A stretch of 64,000 nucleotides of DNA, taken from contig NC_091247.1 of assembly GCF_042477335.2 (NCBI RefSeq), positions 828,501-892,500 of the forward strand, written 5' to 3'. The stretch is from Ovis canadensis. Lineage: Eukaryota > Chordata > Mammalia > Artiodactyla > Bovidae. Position 1 is the stretch's first letter, and each line of letters opens with the position of its first letter. The notes beneath the pieces are model-generated. The model ran no database searches. It worked only from the letters and a program-made list of their open reading frames with translations, and was not told where the DNA came from. Shown here one piece after another: positions 32,563 to 42,500 of the stretch. The translations under genes were made by a program, and so were the position numbers.

Positions 32563-33422
32563 CAGATGGTTGTTCAGCCATCAGTCGTGGCTGTCAGTGA
32601 CCCCACGGACTGCAGCACGGCAGGCTCCTCTGTCCTCCACTATCTCCTGGAGTTTGCTCAATTCACGTCCATTGAGTCCATGATACTATCCAACCATCTC
32701 ATCCTCTGCCACCATATTCTCCTCCTGCCCTCCATCTTTCCCAGCATCAGGGTCTTTTCCAATGAGTTGGCCAAAGTATTGGAGATTCAGCTTCAGCGTC
32801 AGTCCTTCCCGTGAATATTCAGGGTTGATTTCCTTTAGGATGGACTGGTTTGATCTCCTTGCAGTCGAAACGTCTTCTCCAACACCACAGTTCGAAAGCA
32901 TCATTTTTTTCTGCTCTCAACCTTCTTTATGGTCCAACTCTCACATCCATACGTGACTCTTATAGCTTTGACTGTATGGACCTTTGTCAGCAAAGTGATG
33001 TCTCTGCTTTTTCATATGCTGTCTAGGTTTGTCATAGCTTTCCTTCCAAGGAGCAAGCATCTTTTAATTTCACGGCTGCAGTCACCGTCCCCAGTGATTC
33101 TGGAGCCAAGAAAAAATCCGTCACTGCCTCCACGTTTCCCCTTCTGTTTGCCGTGAAGTGATGGGACCGGATGCCGTGATCTTAGCTGCTGTTGCTGTTT
33201 TTTAATGCTGAGTTTCATGCCAGCTTTCTCACTCTCTTCTTTCACCTTCATCCAGAGGCTCTTTAGTTTCTCTTCACTTTCTGCCATTAGCATGGTATCA
33301 TCCACATATCTGAGGTTGTTGATTTCTCCTGGCAACCTTGATTCCAGCTTGTGATTCATCCAGTCCAGCACTTCCCATGATGTACTCTGCGTTTAAGTTA
33401 AATAAGCAGGGTGACAATGTAC

Positions 33423-35088
33423 ATATAGTGCCGGGGTCCAGCCCCGGTGGATCCAGGGTGATTCGAAGGTGGGGACGGAGTCGGCGTCTTTGGAAAAATA
33501 CATATTTAATCACAGATAGAGAGAGATTAGAAATGGATAGTGTAGTAGGAGGATTAGTGGAGAAAAAGAGGCTGAATAACTTGGATTACATGGAATAGCA
33601 TCCATGCTCCAGATGGGAATTCAGCCAGAAAAACGGGAGCAAGAAAGAAGCGACATGGGGGAATCAGTCTTTCCGGAAACTGATCCGATTTCTTTATTTT
33701 TGGGTTTGCTTATATACCTTTTGTTACACATAGGGATGAATACAGAGTCACGTGGGGGTCAGCAGTCCTGACCTTTATCAAAATCAGGTGCTTCACATAA
33801 ATGTATTAAAAAAAAGGTCTTAGGGATATTACATCATCTTTTGGCCATGAGTGAGACCTGCTTACATTTTATGATCCTTTCTTTCTGATAACCAAAAAAA
33901 CTTATTTCTTCCAAGGGTGTTTTTTCTTAAACCAGGCACCACCCTCCAAATAAAGTTACATTCCTATAGGGTGAGGGTGTAGTGAGTTACAATCAAGAAA
34001 GGAATTTATTCAACCCAAGGTTAACATGATTAGTCTTAAAGGTTAATACTTATTTCTCCTATATGTTTAAAGGTTAATACTTATTTCTTCCTATATGCTA
34101 GTTATATTCATTATAAGGGTAGGGAACATGGAGATTTAGCAGCAAACATCAACCCAACAAATGAAAATCCTTTCACCAATGCTCCCCTTAAGATCTATTT
34201 AGTCTTAAGATATGATAAAGTTACATTCTTACACAGCAAGGACACAGTGATATATAACAAAGTACAGTGATCTATTACAAAAGAGAAAATCCATTAACTC
34301 AAAAAGTCTAGTATTGCTAACATCAAAAACTACCATATTTCCTTTGCTATATTCCAAATACATTGATTAATATATTCCCAGGTACCTAAGGATATAGAGG
34401 CCTGGCGGCGATCATTGACTCAACAAGAAGAAAAAGTCCTACGCTAATTAAGACTCTCAAAATACTCCAAAACTCTCTGTGCTGTTTATGGTTGAGAGGT
34501 AGTAAACAATCATGTGCCTAGTGGCGGCAGTAAGGATAATCCTGTCACACAAGCTAGTCTGTCAGCAGAGAGGTTTGACCTGAGACATCCTTGTCCCACC
34601 CAGAGCAGGGAATTAGCAGCAATTATTGACACAACAAATGAAGAGACCCTTCACCAATATAATTCCTAACCAACTATACTAATAATTTTAACTCCCCAAA
34701 ATAATTTGCCTTTAGTAAGTCTAAAACATCTTGTGCCTCTCAGGTTGGGAGGCTGCAAGCAATCACATGTGGCTGGACAAACCTATACAGGTGGGCTAGA
34801 TAACCTTCAGAGGAGTCCGTAAGCTGAAACACTCCTGTCACGCCCAAGAATTTTTATTGCCTTGGAGCTGCACGTTTACTCCTTCTCTGAGAGAAACGGT
34901 TATGGGGGAGAGCCCCCCGTAAAGTCAGAGGTGTAGGTGAGAGCATAAAACAGACTCTGGTTTTGGGGTTAGATGCTCGGGAACAGGGGGTTTCCTGAGG
35001 CTTGATCACGCCTTTGCGTATGCCAAGCCTCCTTCCTCATGACCTTTGCCATGGGCGGAATTCCTCACGCTGGCCCCCGGCAATATAG
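33423..35088 (-). mobile_element. Solo LTR of a class II (ERVK-like) bovine endogenous retrovirus
   Basis: Fossil LTR at 33429-35082 (1654 bp), TG...CA ended, with a 6-base duplication ATATAG at 33423-33428 and 35083-35088. The 6-base duplication fits class II elements, and the sequence resembles the BTLTR1 group; the exact name is from memory. Minus orientation is read from a TATA-like box (33709-33716) followed by AATAAA (33693-33698), giving U3 of about 1.37 kb and R-U5 of about 270 bases. There is no internal region or second LTR. It inserted into the BovB and is therefore younger than it. An internal near-duplicate lies at 34040-34100. Confidence 0.9.
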
Positions 35089-35142
35089 CCTTGCCGTGTT
35101 CCTTTCCCAATTTTGAATCAGTCAGTTGTTCCACGTCCGGTC

Positions 35143-35506
35143 CTAGCTGTTGCTTCTTCTTCCTTTATTTTAAGTAACTTTATTTACTCACTTTCGGGTT
35201 TGCTGGGTCTTTATTGCTGCACGGGCTTTGCTCTAGTTTCAGAGAGCGGGGTCCACCTTCCAGTTGCAATGCATGAGCTTCTCATTGTGGTGGCGTTTCT
35301 TGCAGAGCACGGGCTTTAGGGCGCTTGAGCTTCGGCAGTTGCAGCTTCCAGGCTCTGGGGCTCAGGCTCAGTGGTTGCAGTGCACAAGCTTAGTGGCTCT
35401 GCAGCATGTGGGATCTTCACAGAGCAGGGGTGGAACCAGAGTCTCCTGTATTGGCAGCCTGATTCTTTACCACTGGGCCATCAAGGAAGCCTAACTGTTG
35501 CTTCTT
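35143..35506 (-). mobile_element. tRNA-Glu-type SINE inside BovB with 16-bp target duplication
   Basis: Element body 35159-35490 in complement; its head reads GGCTTCCTTGATGGCCCAGT on the minus strand. It is flanked by CTAGCTGTTGCTTCTT (35143-35158) and CTAACTGTTGCTTCTT (35491-35506), one mismatch. The host BovB continues on both sides. Confidence 0.9.
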
Positions 35507-36453
35507 GAGCTGCATACAGGTTTCTGAGGATACAAGTAAGGTGTTCTGATATGCCCATCTCTAAGAATGTTCCACAATTTGTTGTGATCCACACAAAGGC
35601 TTTAGCATAGTCAATGAAACACAAGTAGATGTTTTTCTGGAATTTCCTTGCTTTCTCCATGATCAAATGAATGCTGGTAATTTGATCTCTGGTTCCTCTG
35701 CCTCTTCGAAATCCAGCTTGTACATCTGGAAGTTCTCGGTTCACATACTGCTGAAATCTAGTTTGAAGGATTTTACCTGGCTAGCATGTGAGATGAGTGC
35801 AATTATGTGGTAGTTTGAACATTCTTTGGCATTGCCCTTCTTTGAGACTGGAATAAACACTTAGGTTTTCCAGTCCTGTGGCCACCGCTGAGTTTTCCAA
35901 ATTTGCTGACATATTGAGTGCAGCACACTAACAGCATCATCTTGTAGGACTTGAAATATCTCAGCTGGAATTCCATCACCTCCACTAGTGTTAGTCATGG
36001 TAATGCTTCTGAAGGCTCATTTGACTTCACGCTCCAGGGTGTCTGGCACTAGGGAAGTGGCCACGCCATCGCGGTTTCCCAGCTTCCAGTTCTTCAGGGC
36101 ATTCTCGCCACTTCTTAACATTTCCCGCTTCCTTTACTGTGCTCATCCTTGCATGAAATGTTTTCCTGCCATCTCCAGTTTTTTTGAAGAGCTCTTTAGT
36201 CCTTCCCAATTTGTCGTTTTCCTCTGTTTCTTTGATTGTTCATTTAAGAAGGCCTTCTTATCTCTCTTTGCTATTCTCTGGAACTCTGCATTCAGTTGGG
36301 TATATCTTTCCCTTTCTCCCTTGCCTTTCACTTCTCTTCTTTCCTCAGCTATTTGTAAAGCCTCCTCAGACAACCACTTTGCCTTCTTGCATTTCTTTTT
36401 CTTTGGGGATGGTTTTGGCCACTGCCTCCTGTACCATCCCACATGCCAGAACT

Positions 36454-39330
36454 AAGACCCGGTGCAGAGGAAGGGAGACAAAGAAAGAAAGAAAGATAAG
36501 AAAAGAAAAGCCTCCTCCAGCCTGTCCTGCGAACGCCTGTTAAGGCGCGAGCCCCACCCCTTCCAAGTACCCTTCCTGGGTTAGAAGGCAGAGCTTAACA
36601 GCCTCTTGGGGGTCCCCTGCACTTGCTAGGGACTAAAAGAAGTGGGCCTGCCTCTGGGCCTTTGCACCTGAATGGGTTGTTTTCAGAAAGTCAGAGGACT
36701 TCCTGCTCCACTTTGCTAGATCTCTGCTCACAAGTCACACTTGGGGGGACCCTTCTATCCTTTTCTGTTCCTCCTTGCCTTTCTGCACCCTGCCCTCCCC
36801 GGCTTCCCATGATCCATGTGCCATCGCGTGTGCCATCGCGTGATCCACGACCAGCACACAGTGGGCACTCAGCCAACGCCTGTTAACAGAACGATCGTGT
36901 TGGGCCCCAGGTCTAGCACATTGACTGGGCCAGACGGCTGTGTGGGTGTGCACGCTGCATGGGGGCTGGTCCACTCCGTGAGTCTGTGGCCCTGAAGGGA
37001 GGTCTGCGGCAGGCGCTCCGAGTGGACAGTGTGTGTGGGAAGTTGGGATTCAGCTGAGGTCAGGAGGATTCGGACAACTGAGACCATGTAGCCGGAGGCA
37101 CCTGAAGGGCCAAGAGTAGGGGGGCCGGCCCACCTGGGCAGAGGGGGCACTGACAAACGGGGGCACCTAGGAGGCACAGGAGGGTGCCTGCTTCTTGGGC
37201 CACCTGCCGAGGGCGGCAGAGGACGGCGTGGCCAGTGCCCCTGCCCACTCCAAAGAGCTCCTGGCTGCCACAGAGAAAATTACAACTAGGGTGTGTACCT
37301 CTAAAGCTTAAAGGCCGCAGAGGATCTGCCTGGCCTGGGCCTCTGGGAAGCCTTCCCCATCCCCCACCAGGGTGACAGCCAACCTGGTGGGAAGGTGTTG
37401 GGCAGGTTGGAAAGCGATGCGGAAGGAGGAAGCGATCAGAGTTCAGGATCAGAACGACATGGGGACCACGCCTTAGTCCCACGTCCAGAGCTGGCACTGA
37501 CTCCAGCTTCTCCTTGCCTTTCTCCAGTGCCTAGTGAGGGGCCGTCGGAACACCCATGGACCAGGGGCCGGCAGGGCCCACCTTCCCCATGGCTCTAGAA
37601 GCCCTGAGGGGCCTTTGCTTCCTTGGCACAGTGGGCTCAGGCTCACAAGGGCCGTGGCCTAGCCTGGGTCCCGCTGGGCATGCCGTCTGAGAGGCAGCAG
37701 CTTTGCCCGCTGCCAGCCGCCGGCCTCCACGCCCACACTAACCCCACAGAGCTGCCCCCAGGCCGCCCCCTCCCACGGGCCTCGCCTTGGTTCAGCATCC
37801 CACCCAAAGATGCTCTTTCCGCTGTGACCTCCAGGAAGGTTTTCACTGAGCACCACTGTGGACCGGAAGAGCACGGGGCTCAGCCAGGAGCACCGAGGCA
37901 GGGTGTTCTTGGCAGGAGAGCCCCCAAGTGTAAAGACGCAGAGGTGAAGGAGGATGCCAGTACCCTGAGCATAGGGGACTGGGGTGGGGGATGGGTGCTG
38001 GAAGCAGAGAAGGAAGGGAGATGCGCCGCAGGACAAAAGACCCGAATGCCTCTGGGGACTGGCTGGTCCTGCCACTAAAGGGGAAGGCAGGGACAGACCA
38101 GTCTCCATGGGGTGACTCTAGGCTCACAGCTTTCTAGGTACCCCCCAAATTCCTCATCATAAAAGAGTCCTCACTTTGAGGGATAACCCCAGGGGAGAAG
38201 AGGACCCAGGACACTCCCTGGCCAGGGCAGCTGCCCTTACAACAGCTTGAGACTCAGACCAGTGCCTGGGGCCCAGGGACACAGAGGCACAGGTAGGCAG
38301 GCCAGCCAGAGCGTGGGGCCCATAGCCAAGAGCCTGTCTGGAGGAGGTGGTCGTCAACTCTTTGTTCTTTTACCCCCCAAGGTGAACAGTCTTCTTCTAA
38401 AGCAGCAGATAACTCATGTGCTCTGCTCAGTGGCAAAGTGGGGTATCAGTTCCGTGGAGAAGACCATCAGTGGAGGAAAGGGATCAGGACAGGACCTCAG
38501 GGCAGGCTATGGGGAAGGCAGAGTCCCAAGCAGACAGCATCTCGGGTCCTTCCCTGATTTGGGGAAGGTCCCATCAGTGGGCCTGAGGTGAGTCCCTCCC
38601 AGACTGACCAGACAGAGTGACCAGGGAATGAAGCAGGGGCAGTGGGCAGGGGTGGGAGGGGGGTGCACAGGCCTTCCTAGCTGGCTTCAGGAGGCCATGT
38701 GTGCCCTGGTTGCAGCTGGAGGAGGTGTCCGGCCAGAGGAAGGGGCCAGAGCAGGACCTTGTGAGCACACGGGAATCTGGGGACACAGAAAAGTGGCTTT
38801 GTCCTGCGGCCGGCAGGAAAGGCCAGGCTGTCCCGAGGGGCCGGCGGAGGAGCGAGCAGCGGTGGGGACAGAGAGGCTTCTGTGATCGGAAGCGCCCAGC
38901 TGGCTGGAGCCCACAATCCCCTTGGGGCCCGCCTGGCGCAAGAGAAAGGAGCCCCAGGGCTGCGCCGAGGGACACTCAGCGAAGAGCGCGCGGGGCAGAT
39001 CTAGGGGAAAGGGGGGTCCCTGGAGGGTTGCTCTCCTCCTTATCCCGGGAGGCCACCTGGGGACAGGTTACCGCCAGCCCCGGGCCCGGCCTCCGAAAGG
39101 TGGGCTGGGCGGCCAGAGCCAGCGAGGTCAGGAGCGGCCGGAGTGGTTGGGCTGGGGAGTCTACGGGGGCGCTCAGGGGTCCCGCCCCCACCCGCAAGCC
39201 CGACAGGGAGGCGGACTTGGGGGACTCCGACCCTGCCCGCCGGGCGCCCCCGCGCGCCCCCGGCCCCTCTGCACGGCGGGAGCGCGCGAGCCACCGGCCT
39301 CTCCACCCGAAAATCAAACCGGGGCTGCCG
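36454..39330. other. Spacer between UAP1L1 and SAPCD2
   Basis: An AAAG-rich microsatellite lies at 36478-36510. An L2/MIR-like tail (CAGCACACAGTGGGCACTC) lies near 36850. The rest, to about 38900, is unassigned; CG density rises from about 38800 into the SAPCD2 island. No supported exon. Confidence 0.45.
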
Positions 39331-39337
39331 GCTTCTC

Positions 39338-39533
39338 AGCCAATCAGAGAGGAGACGAGCTAGCCTCGGCCAATGGCCGCCGCGAATGCTAATGAGCTCT
39401 GACGCCACGGTGAGGTCCATTCAAAAAGTCGCCGCTATTGTCGCGGCGGGTCGCGCGCCGCCGGGCCCGCCGTCGGGCCGCGCGGGGACCGAACCGGGGC
39501 GGCCTGAGCCCCGAGCGCTGCGGGCGGGCGCCC
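39338..39533 (+). promoter_or_regulatory. SAPCD2 promoter: paired CCAAT boxes and a CHR-like element
   Basis: CCAAT boxes at 39340-39344 and 39370-39374 are 30 bases apart, the spacing typical of NF-Y pairs in G2/M promoters. TTCAAA at 39420-39425 is the reverse complement of the cell-cycle homology region TTTGAA and lies 46 bases past the second CCAAT and 109 bases upstream of the ATG. The whole sits in a CpG island (about 38900-40150). SAPCD2 is reported as cell-cycle regulated, so this layout fits MuvB/DREAM control. Confidence 0.6.
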
Positions 39534-42500
39534 ATGGCCGGAGCCGCCATGGCCGAGCCGGGCGGCGGGCCGCCTCCCGCGCCCGGCACGGAGGGGCTGC
39601 CGCGCGCGTTCCTGCAGAGCCTGCGCACGCTCTTCGACATCCTGGACGACCGGCGGCGCGGCCTGGTGCACCTGCGGGAGATCGAGTCCCGCTGGCGGGG
39701 CGCCGACGCGCGCGAGCTGCCCCGCGGCGTGCTCGAGGGCCTGCGCCAGGTGGCCCCAGCCAGCGGCTACTTAACCTTCGAGCGCTTCGTGGCCGGCCTG
39801 CGCACCGCGCTGCCGAGCGCCGACGGCGACACGCGGGCCCCCGCGCGAGCCCCGGCCCGGGGAGGCTGCTCGGCGCGGCCCGGGGGCCAGCCGCCGCCCC
39901 CGCGCCTGGTGTTCGCGCCGGCCGACGAGCCGCGGACCGTCCTGGAGAGGAAGCCCCTGCCCCTGGGCGCGCGCCCCCCGCCGGCTGGCCCAGGCGTCGC
40001 GAGTCGGAACCTGGAGAAGCCGTGCGGCCTGGCGGAGGCGGCGCCCGGTCCGGCGGAGCCCGAGCGGCCCCAGGGCGCGGCACTGGAGCGGAGCCCGAGC
40101 AAGGACACTGGTGAGTGGGGGCGGCCCCTGGGCCCGCCCGGAGCTCCCCGCGGGCGTGTAAACCTGGGTCACCCCGCTGCCTGGAGGAAAAGAAGTTCCT
40201 CCGCGCCTCGGGTGCTCGGGGACCCGGCCAAGGAGCTGGTGGGAGCCCCCGCAGGAGGCTCCACCAGGAGCCCACTCCAAGCTAAACCCGAGCGGGGAGC
40301 CTTTTCGGCCTGAGGGCTCTCCACCTCAGTATTTGCCCACACCTAGGGACACCTGGGCCCTTGGGCTCGTCTGGTGACTCAGGCAGAGGCAATTCTCACT
40401 GGTGTCAGGGGAGGGTCCCCAGACTGTGAAGGGCCTTTGCTGCCTCCTTGGGTCCTTCTCGGTCTAGCAGCTCGGGGAGAGGCCTGGGCGGACCGCCCCC
40501 TTGAGACCAGGGCAGGTGGGAGCTGCCAGGCGTGGTGCAGGAGGACCTGGCCCCAGAAAGGGCAGAGGGTGGAGGGTCTCCAGCCGAGTCTCCCAGGCCT
40601 GGAGCCTTGGCGCCTCTGACACCTGGGCGGAATCAACCACAGCCCCTGGGGATGGCCCAGCTTCTGGTCCAGTTGGCAGGGACAGGACATGACTGAATGG
40701 TCCCCTGTTTATCCCCCAGAGAGCCTGCCCTGGGAACAAGACTGGCATTATCCCATGGTGGGGGGCGGGGGCGGGGCACGGCGCCCCTCGGCCTATTCAG
40801 CCTGTGCAGATGCAGGCCTTCCGCTGGGCAGCTGTGGCCATTTCTGTGCTGCCCACCGCTCTGCCAGCCTTGCTGGACCCCATGCCCAGGCTCAGACATA
40901 CTCCCCAGCCCTGTGACTGCCAGCTGGAGCTGCGGTGGCCCCCGCCTGCCTGTCGAGCTCATCAGACCCTCAGCTGGGGGCTCCTACATCCAGGCTCCTC
41001 ACTGCCCAGCCTCCGCATCCCCCCGGGTGTGAGGGGAAGCGGGCTTCTGGGCATGCGGCCCTGAGTGCAGGCCCGGTGCCGTCCACGTGCTTGCGTGCGG
41101 TTGGGAATTAGCTGTGGGACTGGGGTTTGCAGCCTCAGGCCTGTCGTCGCACCAGGTCCATCACTGCGGTCCTCTGAGGTCCAGTTCCAGCGTCCACTGT
41201 CACCTTTGACCAGCGGAGGCCCAGACGGGGCTCGTGACATACTGTTTGGGTGCAAAACCTGGAGGTCCGAGAACCCTTAGCGCCCCAGGAAGGGAAAGGT
41301 GCCCCACGTTCACAGCCCCCAAGCCCTCCCCGGTGTCCAGGCCCTCCTTCCTGTTCCGTGTCGGGGTTCAGCATGCATCGCAGGCTGGCTTGAGCTCCGT
41401 AGGTACAGGCTGCTAGAGCCCGCTTGGACGGGGTGGGGTGGGGTGGGGTCAGGGATGCCTCTGCCTGCTGGGCCTCCAGCCTGCTGTCATCTGGGGGCCC
41501 TGGGCCGCCCTGCAAACCTGGTGGTGCCGGCCAGCTCGGGTGTCCCGGGGTGCCCCCAGCACCCCTCTGCTGTGTCTTTTCTGCCTGCAGCGCAGCTCGG
41601 CAGGTTGGAACGTGAACTCAGCCTGCCTGGAGCCGGTCTGCCAGGGCTGGCTGGTTGGAGCTCGTCTGCCACAGCTGGCTGGTGGCCCACATGGCCACCT
41701 GGTGCCAGCCCTCTAGGCGTGTCCCTGTCAGACATGCCTGTGCCCACTGCCGTGCCAGGCAGGGCATAGGGCTCGGGAGCCCAGGGAGGGCGCCCTCTTC
41801 GCCTGCACCCTCTCCCCCCTCACGGGCAGCCTTGCTCGCCCTCCCCGTCCTCCAGGGAAGCTGGTGGCCCTCCAGGGGCCCGCCCAGAGAAGCACCTGGC
41901 TTTCTGGCCCCACGGCAACTCTGCGGGGGGCTGTGTGTGCGTAGGAGTTTCTGCTGGGGCTCCACTGGTGCAGGTGTGCAGGGGTCAAGCTGCAGTCTCC
42001 TTCCTGGGAGAACGCTGGGCTCTGCTGCCTGAGCCCTGCGTTCCTCCTGCTTGAACTCCGTGAGTGCTAAGTCGCTTCAGGCGTGTCTGACTCTTTGCAG
42101 CCCCGTGGACTGTAGCCCGCCGGGCTCCTCTGTCCCTGGAGTTCTCCAGGCAAGAATGCTGGAGTGGGCTGCCGTGGCCTCCTCCAGGGGATCTTCCCGA
42201 CCCGGGAATTGAACCGAGTCTTTGTGTCTCCTGCATTGGCTGGAGGGTTCTTAACCACCAGCACCACCTGGGAAGCCCCAGTCACCCTTAAAGGGCCCCG
42301 GGCGGACAAGGAGAGAATTGTGGAGGCCAGAGGTCACCTCGCTGGCTCCGAGGTCAGCAGCCTTTGAGCCCTGGAGGTATGGGCCCTGGGTGTGCAGAGA
42401 TGAATGAGATGGAGCCCCCTGCCTTCCAGGAGCTCGTACAGGGGGTGCGAGTGCAAACCTGAGCCTCAGTGGCTGCACGGCCGTCTGCACGGCAGGTGTG

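Larger units (their letters stand above)
32567..36453 (-). mobile_element. BovB LINE, 5'-truncated, split by an LTR and a SINE
   Basis: BovB in complement with its 3' tip at about 32567 and its broken 5' end near 36453. Removing the LTR and SINE insertions leaves about 1.9 kb of the ~3.2 kb element. Reverse-transcriptase relics are visible on the minus strand: YVDDTMLMAES (33230-33300) for the catalytic box, FRRGRGTRDQI and FIDYAKAF (35590-35700), and a basic linker before them (36150-36440). The frame is interrupted many times, so the copy is dead. Confidence 0.92.

Noticed and set aside
33429-35082. A full endogenous provirus
   Set aside because: Only one LTR with matching 6-base duplications directly on either side; no internal genes are present.
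35159-35490. A tRNA gene (tRNA-Glu-like A and B boxes)
   Set aside because: The tRNA-like part is the head of a SINE with an A-rich tail and target duplications. The same applies to the other SINE heads in the window; no functional tRNA gene was seen.
32567-36453. Reverse-transcriptase frames as a live LINE
   Set aside because: The BovB is 5'-truncated, split by two insertions and interrupted many times; it cannot be active.
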